Below, piece by piece: positions 14,951-24,264 of a stretch of DNA of 39,951 bases (position 1 is the first letter of the stretch; every line of letters starts with the position of its first letter). Under the pieces are notes generated by a model. That model was given only the letters and a program-made list of their open reading frames with translations, made no database searches and was not told where the DNA came from. The stretch comes from Rickettsiales bacterium (GTDB lineage Bacteria; Bacteroidota; Bacteroidia; Cytophagales; Cyclobacteriaceae). Both the position numbers and the translations under genes were made by a program. The stretch is taken from contig PBTY01000025.1 in the NCBI GenBank assembly GCA_002729235.1, positions 29,133 through 69,083 on the forward strand. The letters are read 5' to 3'.

Positions 14951-17044
14951 TTAGGCTACAAACTTGGTAGGCAAGCTCAATGTCACTCGGTAGCCTTCAA
15001 CTTCGCCAGTCTCGTTCATAAGGTTTTCACTAGACATATTAAGATCAGCCTTATACGTCACTCGCATCTTTTCTAGTCTTTCATTGGTGATAGTGGTAGC
15101 CAAAGATTGATGATCACTGGTTTTGATCAATTGCTCAATCATTCCAGTGCCACTGTCAGTGATTTCCAAACTAATTAGCTTATCCGAAACCTTAGTGAAT
15201 TTGATTTTGATTTCATTGTGTGCTTTTTTGAACAAACCATGTTCCAACGCATTCTCAATAAACGGTTGAGCAAACATCGGCGGAATACCATCATATTCAG
15301 GGTCCAAGTCTTCATCTAACTCTATAGAATAGTCAAAGGCATTCTGAAAACGTAGTTTTTGTACTTCCATGTAGTTCTCAAGCATGCTCACTTCCTCTTC
15401 CAGAGTAATAAATTCCTCTCGAGAATTTTCTAGTATCTGTCGCATCAATCGACTAAACATACTCATGTAATCGCTTGCCTTCTCAGGACTTTCTGTTAGC
15501 AGATATTGTTGAATAGCACCAATGGAGTTGAAGATAAAATGGGGATTGAGCTGAGAACGCAAAAAACGTTGCTCCAATTCCAAAGAAGCTTTGTCTCGTT
15601 TGATTTTATACTGACGGTAATAAAAATATCCTCCACCACTTAAAAGAAGCAACAATAACACGCCTCCTATGAGATACATCTTTGTGCGTAATCCTTGAAT
15701 CTCCGCTTCCTGCTCAAGACTAGCAATTTCTTGTTCTTTCTTCTCAGATTCATACTTTTCCTGGATATCCGCTACTATTTTATTGTTGTCTTCATCAAAC
15801 TTCTTCTTTAGTGACTCATTCAACTTTTCCAGATAGTACAAAGCTCTATCAGTATTTCCTACCTGCTTATTCACTTGATACAAATCCGTGAGCATTACTC
15901 TCAGGTACGAAGGAGATTCCACTTTATTAAGATCAAACGTCTCTTCGAAATAATTAAGATAATGCTTGGCTTCAGCCAAGTTTCCGACATAGAAGGAATT
16001 GGTAGCTACATCAACGATATCAGTCCCTAAGTCGCCATAAGAATTGGATTCGTGACCAGATTGTGAGAATGCTAAACATTCTTTAGCAATAGTTAGCGCA
16101 CTATCGTAATACTCAAGCTTACCGTACTTTTCACTCAACCGTCTTTTAGCTTCGTAAGCCAACCATTCATTATGTGTTTTTGAATAATACTTCAAGGCTT
16201 CCTTCTGGAATCGTAAAGAACCTTTAAGATCATCTTGTACCTCAGATAAATCAGCCAAGACCTGATACGTAGCACCAGCTGTATGATTGTCATTGATTTC
16301 AAGGGCTTTATGGAGAGCTCTATTTGCGTATTCCATTCCTCGTGCTGGATCAGTAAACCGAAAAATATTAGCAATGTAACTCTGTATAGAAATCTGAAGA
16401 CTAATATTAAAATTTGCTTCGTTCAGCAAGTCGTATCCTTTATTTAGATACTCAAGAGCTAATTCGTTTTGCTCCCTTTGTCCATAATAAAATCCTATAT
16501 ATGAAATGATCGAACCATAGATTTGGGTTTCTTTTGGTTCCTTTTCCTCTAGTAATTCTTTGCCTTTTTGCAAATAATTTAAAGACGAGTCATTTCCCGC
16601 CAATAAATACACAAATCCTAAATTGTACAGATATTTAGCTTCGAGGAGCGTGGTTAGATCTCCAGACTTCTCATAATAAAGAAGTGCCCTTTGATAATTC
16701 GTAACGGCTGAATCAATCTGAAATTTCTTATGGTAATAATTACCTTTTAAACCATAGTATGCAGCCAACCTCCTATCACTATTGACACTATTCTCTCTCT
16801 TGAGTTCAGATTGTAGTAGACTGATATAATAATCAGAAGAATCAATATTGACATTCAAATAATTCTTAGCTAGTCCAGCAATCGAATAAAAACGAAGGGA
16901 ATCATTTCCTGAGTTAAGATTTCGCTTGTATTCAGGAGTTTTGGATAAATCCTGAATAATATCTTGGGAATATGTGAATGGACCAAAAGCGATTATCAAA
17001 AGGAGCATCAAAAAGGATTGATGCATCATTGAAGTCTTTTTCAT
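14951..17044 (-). CDS. TPR-containing LytS-type sensor histidine kinase
   Basis: A 697-residue kinase. A signal peptide (MLLLIIAFGPFTYSQ) leads to about seven TPR-like helical repeats (residues 70-420) that should lie in the periplasm. A coiled-coil follows (about 420-455), then one transmembrane helix (about 455-475, GGVLLLLLLSGGGYFYY). The cytoplasmic part is a His_kinase domain of the LytS/YehU type, with the phospho-acceptor His at about 501 in SQLNPHFIFN, and an ATPase domain with FIENALEHG and DSGTGM. It is the first gene of the two-component operon. The signal is unknown; TPR sensors of this form are numerous in Bacteroidota. Confidence 0.93.
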   Translation of the reverse strand: MKKTSMMHQSFLMLLLIIAFGPFTYSQDIIQDLSKTPEYKRNLNSGNDSLRFYSIAGLAKNYLNVNIDSSDYYISLLQSELKRENSVNSDRRLAAYYGLKGNYYHKKFQIDSAVTNYQRALLYYEKSGDLTTLLEAKYLYNLGFVYLLAGNDSSLNYLQKGKELLEEKEPKETQIYGSIISYIGFYYGQREQNELALEYLNKGYDLLNEANFNISLQISIQSYIANIFRFTDPARGMEYANRALHKALEINDNHTAGATYQVLADLSEVQDDLKGSLRFQKEALKYYSKTHNEWLAYEAKRRLSEKYGKLEYYDSALTIAKECLAFSQSGHESNSYGDLGTDIVDVATNSFYVGNLAEAKHYLNYFEETFDLNKVESPSYLRVMLTDLYQVNKQVGNTDRALYYLEKLNESLKKKFDEDNNKIVADIQEKYESEKKEQEIASLEQEAEIQGLRTKMYLIGGVLLLLLLSGGGYFYYRQYKIKRDKASLELEQRFLRSQLNPHFIFNSIGAIQQYLLTESPEKASDYMSMFSRLMRQILENSREEFITLEEEVSMLENYMEVQKLRFQNAFDYSIELDEDLDPEYDGIPPMFAQPFIENALEHGLFKKAHNEIKIKFTKVSDKLISLEITDSGTGMIEQLIKTSDHQSLATTITNERLEKMRVTYKADLNMSSENLMNETGEVEGYRVTLSLPTKFVA

Positions 17045-17136
17045 ATAAGCTGGTTGATGTGACTTAACATGCCTCTAAATCATCTATAAAATTAAATAGA
17101 CTAAGTTCAATAACCCCGTTGTAAATCCAAAATATC

Positions 17137-17172
17137 AAAAAAAAGCCTCCAGAACATGCATTCTAAAGGCTT
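17137..17172 (-). terminator. Rho-independent terminator after the NDH-2 gene
   Basis: AAGCCT (17143-17148) pairs with AGGCTT (17167-17172), and inner AGAA/TTCT extends the stem. The A-run at 17137-17144 supplies a minus-strand T-tract. It lies 27 bp after the NDH-2 stop. Confidence 0.7.
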
Positions 17173-17198
17173 CCAAATCATTTCTAACGTTTCAATTC

Positions 17199-18542
17199 TT
17201 ACAAATCATCCAAATCCTTATTGATGATCAATCTATTACCTCGGTTGTAAGTGAAGTAGTTCCAAACCCAGTTGGAGAATACCAATACCTTTCTACGGAT
17301 ACCGATGATGGAAAACAAGTGTACAAACATCCACACAAACCAGCCAAAGAATCCACCAAACGAAATTTTCATTGGAGCATCCACTACTGCACGGTTTCTA
17401 CCTACAGTAGCCATACTTCCTTTGTCCACATATTTGAAAGGCTTCAACTCTTTGTCCTTTTGTAATCGGATAATGTTTTCACCCAAATTTTCTGCCTGCT
17501 GGATAGCCACTGGAGCCAATTGAGGAAGCCCTTTAGGATGTTCATCACTTATTTGCAAAGACACATCCCCAATAGCGTATACATATTCATGATTTTTCAC
17601 ACGGTTGAATTCATCAACCAAAATACGCCCCCTATCTTCAGCTCCATCTCTTAATCCTTTGATCACGTTGCCTTTTACTCCGGCTGCCCATATCAAACAC
17701 TTCGTTTTAATTTGAGTACCATCATTTAAGTAGGCGATATCATCTTCGTATCTCTCCACCAATTTTCCCAACGAAACTTCTACCCCAAAGTGCTCCAGGT
17801 ATTTAGCTGCCTTCCGGCCCGACTTATCAGACATTGGAGGCAATACACGATCAGCACCTTCTATAAGGTGAATATTCATTTTAGAAAAATCCAACTCAGG
17901 GTAATCCTTGGGTAGCACATGACTTCTTAGCTCTCCAATAGCTCCTGCCAATTCTACCCCTGTTGGACCAGCTCCCACGATTACAACGTTCATGTGCTTT
18001 TCGATCTCATCTTGTTCCTCGTCATAGTATTGGAGAGCTTCTTCAAAATTCTCTATGAGTCGGGTTCTGAGTTCAAGTGCATCACTCATCACGCGGAGCT
18101 TCATTGCTTTCTTTTCAAGTTCTTTATTCCCAAAGAAATTTGTAGATGCACCAGTAGCAATCACCAGCATATCATATTTCAAAAATCCAAGGTTCGTTTC
18201 CACTTCCTTCTCATCAGCATGTATCTGAATAACTCGCGCCATTCGGAAATGGAAGTTTTTATTGTCTTGTAAAAATTCTCTAAGTGGACTGGAAATATCT
18301 CCAGGACTCAGACCAGCCGTAGCTACCTGATAAAGTAACGGAATAAACGTGTGGTGATTGCGCCGGTCGATCATGACGATCTGTACCTCCTCTTTGCTGA
18401 GTTGCTTCACCAGTTCTATTCCTGCAAAACCACCGCCAATGATCACTATTCGGGGCATATCCGTCTCTGGGATACGTTCTGTGATCTTGTCGCCTTTCTT
18501 TTTGGGTAAAGTTGCTACGGGTAGTTCTTCTAGTGCTTCCAC
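17199..18542 (-). CDS. ndh: Type II NADH:quinone oxidoreductase (NDH-2)
   Basis: A 447-residue flavoprotein that passes electrons from NADH to quinone without pumping protons. It has an N-terminal FAD-binding IVIIGGGFAGIELVKQL, the NDH-2 quinone-site region HHTFIPLLYQVATAGLSPGDIS, the NADH-binding NVVIVGAGPTGVELAGAIGEL, the YAIGDVS motif near the C terminus of the flavin fold, and a C-terminal hydrophobic stretch (FGGFFGWFVWMFVHLFSIIG) that anchors it to the membrane. The start used is a GTG at 18542. An ATG at 18458 (residue 29, MPRIVII) is possible, but family members usually carry the short IPET-like leader before the first strand. It is divergent from the MFS gene. Confidence 0.9.
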   Translation of the reverse strand: MEALEELPVATLPKKKGDKITERIPETDMPRIVIIGGGFAGIELVKQLSKEEVQIVMIDRRNHHTFIPLLYQVATAGLSPGDISSPLREFLQDNKNFHFRMARVIQIHADEKEVETNLGFLKYDMLVIATGASTNFFGNKELEKKAMKLRVMSDALELRTRLIENFEEALQYYDEEQDEIEKHMNVVIVGAGPTGVELAGAIGELRSHVLPKDYPELDFSKMNIHLIEGADRVLPPMSDKSGRKAAKYLEHFGVEVSLGKLVERYEDDIAYLNDGTQIKTKCLIWAAGVKGNVIKGLRDGAEDRGRILVDEFNRVKNHEYVYAIGDVSLQISDEHPKGLPQLAPVAIQQAENLGENIIRLQKDKELKPFKYVDKGSMATVGRNRAVVDAPMKISFGGFFGWFVWMFVHLFSIIGIRRKVLVFSNWVWNYFTYNRGNRLIINKDLDDL

Positions 18543-18684
18543 GATATACTTTTTTATATGTCTATATAATCAACAGATAAACTCAAAACTTGTTAATCTT
18601 GTCGTTCTAAGCTTTAAGGTAAAACGACTTTGAGCGAGAAATGGATCGTGAGGATCGAGGTTTTTTCAAATTATTTTTCAACTA

Positions 18685-19995
18685 ATGGAAGCCAACAAAA
18701 AAGTAATCAATTCATGGTGCATGTATGACTGGGCCAACTCAGTGTACAACCTGGTGATCAACACCTCCATTTTCCCGATTTATTATACAGCTGTTACCGC
18801 CAATGAAGCCAACGATGATAAAGTAGTTTTCTTTGGATATGAAGTGATCAACTCTGTGCTCTATAGCTACGCGATTTCCATTTCCTATTTGCTCTCTGCC
18901 ATGATGCTTCCTCTGCTATCAGGAATCGCTGATTACACAGGAAAGAAAAAGAAGTACCTAAAAATATTTACCACGCTGGGTTCTATTGCGTGCATGAGTA
19001 TGTTCTTCTTTACTTCAGACACACTCGAGTGGGGAATCATCTGCGTAGTATTGGCCAGCTTAGGCTATAGCTCTGGCCTTGTATTTTACGATGCTTACCT
19101 TCCAGAAATAGCTCCTGCTCACATGACTGATCGAATTAGTGGACGAGGTTATTCATTCGGATATGCAGGAAGTGCCATTCTATTGATCATTAGTTTGATG
19201 CTAATTATGAAATTCGAATGGTTCGGCTTCCCTGATAGTGGCACCGCAACTAGAACAGTTTTCCTATTAGTAGGTGTTTGGTGGATTGGCTTTGCACAAA
19301 TACCATTTAAGAATCTCCCATCCAATGTCTTCAATAGAAAACCAACTGGTCGTGTACTAGTCAATGGTTACTTAGAACTCAAAAAAGTATTCTTTGAACT
19401 CAAAGAACAGCCAAACATCAAAAAATATTTGATCTCGTTCTTCTTTTTCAACATGGGCGTTCAAACGATCATGTTGTTAGCAACTCTATTTGGTACCAAA
19501 GAATTAAACCTGGGCTCTGCCCAATTGATTCCTGTGATTCTCATCATCCAATTTGTCGCGATAGGTGGAGCGATTCTCTTTGCCAGAATCTCTGAAAGAA
19601 AGGGAAATGTATTCTCTCTTGGCGTAATGATCAGCATATGGATTGGCATCTGCTTTTTCGCCTACACCGTGACCACCGTCAATGAATTCTATATTGTTGC
19701 TGTACTCGTAGGATTAGTGATGGGAGGTATTCAAGCTTTATCCAGAGCTACATTCTCCAAACTAATTCCACAAGACTCCATCGATCATGCATCATATTTT
19801 TCCTTCTTCGATGTACTGTTCCACCTATCTGTGGTAATTGGGACGTTTAGCTACGGCTTCATCGAGCAACTGACAGGAAGTATGAGAAATAGTACGCTTG
19901 CTTTGGCTTCTTATTTTGTGATTGGATTTGTCTTGTTGATCTTTGTAAAAATGCCAAAGGCAACCAATGGAGCAACTAAATCTTCCGACGTGTGA
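18685..19995 (+). CDS. UMF1/Atg22-type major facilitator transporter
   Basis: A 436-residue protein with about 12 hydrophobic helices. It opens WCMYDWANSVYNLVINTSIFPIYY, the hallmark of the UMF1 (unidentified major facilitator) family related to yeast vacuolar Atg22. A DYTGKKKKYL loop follows helix 2, and GGIQALSRATFSKLIP is a characteristic second-half motif. In yeast Atg22 exports amino acids from the vacuole; the bacterial substrate is unknown. It is separated from the divergent NDH-2 gene by 142 bp. The end overlaps the next gene by 29 bp. Confidence 0.88.
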   Translation: MEANKKVINSWCMYDWANSVYNLVINTSIFPIYYTAVTANEANDDKVVFFGYEVINSVLYSYAISISYLLSAMMLPLLSGIADYTGKKKKYLKIFTTLGSIACMSMFFFTSDTLEWGIICVVLASLGYSSGLVFYDAYLPEIAPAHMTDRISGRGYSFGYAGSAILLIISLMLIMKFEWFGFPDSGTATRTVFLLVGVWWIGFAQIPFKNLPSNVFNRKPTGRVLVNGYLELKKVFFELKEQPNIKKYLISFFFFNMGVQTIMLLATLFGTKELNLGSAQLIPVILIIQFVAIGGAILFARISERKGNVFSLGVMISIWIGICFFAYTVTTVNEFYIVAVLVGLVMGGIQALSRATFSKLIPQDSIDHASYFSFFDVLFHLSVVIGTFSYGFIEQLTGSMRNSTLALASYFVIGFVLLIFVKMPKATNGATKSSDV

Positions 19996-20410
19996 TTTGA
20001 AAATTAAAAATGAAGAAGGCAACCAATTTGTCTTTGACATTATCCGGAAGAAGTATGTGGTTTTAACTCCTGAGGAATGGGTACGACAACATTTCATTCA
20101 TTTGATGATCACCCATCTCAAGTATCCAAAATCACTTTTGAAGATCGAGTCAGGACTCTCCTACTTTAAGTCTTCTAAACGAAGCGACATCAATTTGATG
20201 AACTCAGATGGTTCGTTATTTCTGGTAGCAGAATGTAAAGCTCCAGATGTGAAGATCAATCAAAAAGCCTTGAATCAAATCAGCGTATACAACAAAGAAC
20301 TTCAAGCACAGTATGTTGCTCTAACCAATGGTATGCAACACTTTATTTGGTTATATGACAAAAAAAATGAGAACTACGAACAGCTAGCTAAATTCCCAGT
20401 CTTCAAATGA
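19967..20410 (+). CDS. HsdR N-terminal-like (PD-(D/E)xK) nuclease-domain protein
   Basis: A 147-residue stand-alone protein resembling the HSDR_N_2 domain at the N terminus of type I restriction subunits. Visible parts are IRKKYVVLTPEEWVRQHF, then SDINLMNSDGSLFLVAECKAP, which gives the D...ExK catalytic pattern of the PD-(D/E)xK fold, followed by the QISVYNKELQAQYVALTNG helix-strand. The helicase, methylase and specificity genes of a type I system are absent. The ATG lies inside the end of the transporter gene (29-bp overlap), so the two are co-transcribed. The biochemical role is not known. A terminator follows. Confidence 0.75.
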   Translation: MEQLNLPTCDLKIKNEEGNQFVFDIIRKKYVVLTPEEWVRQHFIHLMITHLKYPKSLLKIESGLSYFKSSKRSDINLMNSDGSLFLVAECKAPDVKINQKALNQISVYNKELQAQYVALTNGMQHFIWLYDKKNENYEQLAKFPVFK

Positions 20411-20441
20411 AAAAAAGCATCCACCAACAGGCAGATGCTTT
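20404..20441. terminator. Convergent terminator between the HsdR-N-like gene and ald
   Basis: Stem AAAGCATC (20414-20421) with GATGCTTT (20434-20441). The preceding A-run gives a good T-tract on the minus strand (for ald). On the plus strand the tail TTTCTAAAT is weaker, so plus-strand use is less sure. Confidence 0.75.
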
Positions 20442-20464
20442 CTAAATATCTATTAAATAATCTC

Positions 20465-21580
20465 TTAAGCTAAAAACTTCTCAGCCGGTGAGAACGGAAG
20501 ACCGAACGCTGTAGCCACTCCTTCGTAAACGATTTCTCCATCGATCACATTCAAGCCTAGCAGCAACTCTCTATTTTCATTACATGCCTTCTTCCATCCT
20601 TTGTTTGCCAACTGCAATGCATATGGCAAAGTAGCATTAGTCAAAGCCAAAGTAGAAGTGTAAGGCACAGCACCTGGCATGTTTGCTACACAGTAGTGAA
20701 GTACTCCATCAACTACGTAAGTAGGATCCTGGTGAGTTGTAGGCTTACAAGTCTCGATACATCCACCTTGATCTACAGCAACATCTACAACCACTGTACC
20801 TGGTTGCATTTCTTTCAACATGTCTTTTGTAATCAAATGTGGCGCTTTTGCTCCAGGAATCAATACTCCACCGATGATTAGATCATGCGTAGGAAGTAAT
20901 TCTCTTATGTTATACTCATTAGACATGAACGTATTCACATTTGCAGGCATTACATCATCCAAATATCTCAATCTTGGAAGGTTCACATCCATGATGGTAA
21001 CGTCAGCGCCAAGACCTGCAGCCATTTTAGCTGCATTGGTACCAACTACTCCACCACCAAGAATTAATACTTTCGCTGGTCTAACACCCGGAACACCTCC
21101 AAGAAGAATACCTCTTCCACCCATTGGCTTCTCTAGATATTTTGCACCTTCCTGAATAGCCATTCTACCAGCTACTTCAGACATAGGAACCAACAATGGC
21201 AATGAACGATCAGCTTTTTCTACTGTCTCATATGCCAAACAAATAGCTCCACTCTCCATCATCGCCTTGGTAAGGGGCTCATAAGAGGCAAAGTGAAAAT
21301 AGGTAAACAACAATTGCCCTTTCTTTACCAGTTTATATTCTGGTTCTATTGGCTCTTTCACCTTGATGATCATCTCAGCGATCTCATAGGTCTCTTCAAT
21401 TGTTGGAAGAATTTTGGCACCAGCTTCTGCATACTGCTCATCGCTAAATCCACTACCAACTCCAGCAGTAGACTGCACATAAACCTGATGTCCGTTCTTG
21501 GTGAATTCTTGTACACCAGCAGGGGTGACAGCCACCCTGTTTTCGTTGTTTTTAATTTCCTTAGGAACCCCAATAATCAT
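20465..21580 (-). CDS. ald: Alanine dehydrogenase
   Basis: A 371-residue NAD-dependent enzyme that interconverts L-alanine and pyruvate plus ammonia. It is full-length for the family and begins MIIGVPKEIKNNENRVAVTP. Conserved points are Arg15 and Lys in IIKVKEP (pyruvate binding), a catalytic His in FTYFHFA, the NAD fold VLILGGGVVGTNAAKMAAGLGA, and Asp in VVDVAVDQGGC. The ATG at 21580 is preceded by a good -7 box. It is monocistronic, bounded by its terminator. Confidence 0.96.
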   Translation of the reverse strand: MIIGVPKEIKNNENRVAVTPAGVQEFTKNGHQVYVQSTAGVGSGFSDEQYAEAGAKILPTIEETYEIAEMIIKVKEPIEPEYKLVKKGQLLFTYFHFASYEPLTKAMMESGAICLAYETVEKADRSLPLLVPMSEVAGRMAIQEGAKYLEKPMGGRGILLGGVPGVRPAKVLILGGGVVGTNAAKMAAGLGADVTIMDVNLPRLRYLDDVMPANVNTFMSNEYNIRELLPTHDLIIGGVLIPGAKAPHLITKDMLKEMQPGTVVVDVAVDQGGCIETCKPTTHQDPTYVVDGVLHYCVANMPGAVPYTSTLALTNATLPYALQLANKGWKKACNENRELLLGLNVIDGEIVYEGVATAFGLPFSPAEKFLA

Positions 21581-21613
21581 AGTTGTATAATCTATTTTGG
21601 ATCAATTCTCGTA

Positions 21614-21621
21614 CAAAGATA
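21614..21621 (-). promoter_or_regulatory. Candidate -7 box for ald
   Basis: TATCTTTG on the minus strand matches TAnnTTTG, the Bacteroidota sigma-A -7 element, and would give a ~27-nt leader. No TTTG was found at the usual -33 distance. Confidence 0.5.
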
Positions 21622-21809
21622 TAGGGCGGTTTTCACAATTATTTAAGGGTCAGAAAATTCGATATAAGCAACACCTCTTGTTTATGTTTTATAATATTTT
21701 ATTTCGAATTATTGCCTAACTCGAAATATTATTCTTACTGAAAACGTTTGATATACAGCAAACAACTATTTTCTATGGGTTTTTTAAAACAAAAGTCGAT
21801 GGATTTTAT

Positions 21810-21817
21810 TAAATTTG
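21810..21817 (+). promoter_or_regulatory. Candidate -7 box for the fused E1 gene
   Basis: TAAATTTG is a perfect TAnnTTTG match, 41 bp before the ATG at 21859. The -33 region has only a T-run (from 21778). The rest of the 278-bp gap between ald and this gene is AT-rich and holds nothing else recognised. Confidence 0.5.
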
Positions 21818-21858
21818 AAGGTGACAACATTCAGCATTAACCCCCTAAACGATTATTT

Positions 21859-24264
21859 ATGAGCGCTACAAAAACCAAGAAAAAAACCTCTCTGAACACA
21901 AGTGAGATCTTGCATGATTACGCACTTGCTGTAGAGAGTCGCGAAAACAGTCTCATAGGACGAAAAGAAGTCTTTATGGGAAAAGCAAAGTTTGGAATAT
22001 TCGGTGACGGTAAAGAGGTAGCGCAAATTGCCAAAGCCAAGTTTTTCCAAAACGGAGATTGGAGATCTGGATATTACAGAGATCAAACATTCATGATGGC
22101 TCTAGGCCAATTAACTTCCCAACAATTCTTTGCTCAGCTTTATGCGCATACAGATGTGGATGCCGAGCCAGCTTCCGCAGGACGTATGATGAACGGACAC
22201 TTTGGAACTCGTTCGTTGAACAGCAAAGGAGAATGGAGAACGTTGACAGACATGAAAAACAGTTCTTCAGACATCTCATGTACTGCCGGTCAAATGCCAC
22301 GACTAATCGGCCTTGGCTGGGCTTCTAAACTTTACAGGGAGAACCCCGCTCTGCAAGAGTTTAAAGACTTTTCAATAAATGGTAATGAAGTAGCATTCGG
22401 AACTATAGGTAACGCTTCTACATCTGAAGGACATTTCCTTGAAGCAATGAATGCAGCAGGTGTTCTGCAAATCCCAATGGTTATGTCAGTCTGGGATGAT
22501 TTTTATGGGATTTCCGTACCACAGCAATACCATACTACCAAAGAATCCATTTCAGAAGCCTTATCTGGAATGCAGAGATCAGCTGATAAAAAAGGTTTTG
22601 AGATTTTCAAAGTAAATGGATGGGACTATGCTGCCCTATTGAATACTTATGAAAAAGCAGTAAAACTTGCCCGTGAAGAGCATGTACCATGCCTGGTTCA
22701 TGTGGAAGAAGTTACACAACCCCAAGGCCATTCTACTTCTGGTTCTCATGAACGATATAAGTCAAAAGAAAGACTTGACTGGGAAAAAGAACATGACTGC
22801 ATACTCAAAATGCGTCAGTGGATCACAACTGAGGGAATTGCGTCAGCTGAGGAACTTGACAAACTGGAGAAAGAAGCCAAAAGCAAGAGCAAAAAAGCAA
22901 GAGACAATGCCTGGAAAGCCTATAACAGTGAAATCAAAGATGATCTGGAGCAGGCATTGGAATTGATTAGCAAAGCTGCACTTACCTCTGACAACAACAA
23001 AGCTGTACAGCAAATCAAAAACGATTTAAAAAGCACGCTTAATCCATTCAAAGCGGATATCATTAAAGCTGTCAGAAAAAGCTTTAGACATCTCACCACT
23101 ACTGAATCTGCTGAAAAAGCAAGACTCATTGAATGGTATCAAGAGAAACTTGGCAAATACCAAGATGAGTATAGCTCTCACCTATACAGTGAATCTGATG
23201 AGTCAGCACTAAAAGTAGAAGAGGTAAAAGCAGAATACAATACCGAATCAAAACTCGTAGATGGCAGGGAGATTGTACAAGCTTGTTTTGATGCTTTATT
23301 TGAAAGAGACCCAAGAGTCATTGCATTCGGAGAAGATGTTGGTAAGATTGGTGATGTAAATCAAGGATTTGCCGGTCTGCAAGACAAGTATGGTGAAGTA
23401 CGAATTACTGATACAGGAATTCGTGAAACTACCATCATTGGACAAGGTATCGGAGCAGCTTTAAGAGGCTTGCGACCAATAGCAGAGATTCAATACCTTG
23501 ATTACTTACTGTATGCTATTCAAACGCTATCTGATGATCTTGCTTCTCTGCAATATCGAATGAAAGGTGGGCAAAAAGCACCATTAATCGTAAGATCCAG
23601 AGGTCACAGACTAGAGGGTGTATGGCACAGTGGATCTCCAATGGGCATGATTATTAACTCTATTAGAGGAATGCATGTTCTAGTCCCTAGAAACATGACC
23701 CAAGCAGCTGGCTTCTATAACACATTGATGGCTTCTGACGATCCTGCTATCGTAATTGAATCTCTTAATGGATACAGATTGAAAGAAAAGCTCCCAGAAA
23801 ATATCGGAGAATTCAAAGTACCATTAGGAGTACCTGAAGTTCTACGCGAAGGAACAGACATTACTCTGGTGACTTATGGCTCAATGTGTAGAATTGTTAT
23901 GGAGGCTGCTCAGCAGCTAAGTGAAATTGGAATCAACTGCGAAGTAATAGACGTTCAAACATTACTTCCTTTTGACAGAAAACAAGTGATTCTCGATTCG
24001 ATAAAGAAAACAAATCGAGTAGCATTCCTTGATGAGGACGTTCCTGGTGGAGCATCAGCATTCATGATGCAAAATGTACTGGAAAGGGACAATGGATACT
24101 TCTACCTGGACTCAAAACCAATCACTGTAACTGCTCAGGAGCACCGTCCAGCTTACGGTACAGATGGAGATTATTTCTCCAAACCAAGTGTAGAAGATGT
24201 CTATGAAAAGGTGTACCAGGTAATGCATGAAGCAAAACCCGATATATTCAAGAAACTGTTTTAA
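21859..24264 (+). CDS. Fused alpha/beta E1 of a branched-chain 2-oxoacid dehydrogenase complex
   Basis: An 801-residue thiamine-diphosphate enzyme that decarboxylates branched-chain 2-oxo acids and loads the acyl group onto lipoyl-E2. Residues about 40-330 are the alpha subunit: GHFGTRS, the ThDP motif beginning GTIGNASTSEG and ending SVWDDFYGIS. A charged linker (about 330-460) leads to the beta subunit (465-801) with VIAFGEDVGKIGDVNQGF, RITDTGIRETTIIGQGIGAA and FLDEDVPGGASAFM. Alpha/beta fusion is common in Bacteroidota. One oddity is Asn185 in the ThDP/Mg motif, where classical enzymes have GDG or GEG. No E2 or E3 gene is next to it. The ATG at 21859 follows a candidate promoter. The gene overlaps the convergent lipoprotein gene by 4 bp. 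Confidence 0.92.
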   Translation: MSATKTKKKTSLNTSEILHDYALAVESRENSLIGRKEVFMGKAKFGIFGDGKEVAQIAKAKFFQNGDWRSGYYRDQTFMMALGQLTSQQFFAQLYAHTDVDAEPASAGRMMNGHFGTRSLNSKGEWRTLTDMKNSSSDISCTAGQMPRLIGLGWASKLYRENPALQEFKDFSINGNEVAFGTIGNASTSEGHFLEAMNAAGVLQIPMVMSVWDDFYGISVPQQYHTTKESISEALSGMQRSADKKGFEIFKVNGWDYAALLNTYEKAVKLAREEHVPCLVHVEEVTQPQGHSTSGSHERYKSKERLDWEKEHDCILKMRQWITTEGIASAEELDKLEKEAKSKSKKARDNAWKAYNSEIKDDLEQALELISKAALTSDNNKAVQQIKNDLKSTLNPFKADIIKAVRKSFRHLTTTESAEKARLIEWYQEKLGKYQDEYSSHLYSESDESALKVEEVKAEYNTESKLVDGREIVQACFDALFERDPRVIAFGEDVGKIGDVNQGFAGLQDKYGEVRITDTGIRETTIIGQGIGAALRGLRPIAEIQYLDYLLYAIQTLSDDLASLQYRMKGGQKAPLIVRSRGHRLEGVWHSGSPMGMIINSIRGMHVLVPRNMTQAAGFYNTLMASDDPAIVIESLNGYRLKEKLPENIGEFKVPLGVPEVLREGTDITLVTYGSMCRIVMEAAQQLSEIGINCEVIDVQTLLPFDRKQVILDSIKKTNRVAFLDEDVPGGASAFMMQNVLERDNGYFYLDSKPITVTAQEHRPAYGTDGDYFSKPSVEDVYEKVYQVMHEAKPDIFKKLF

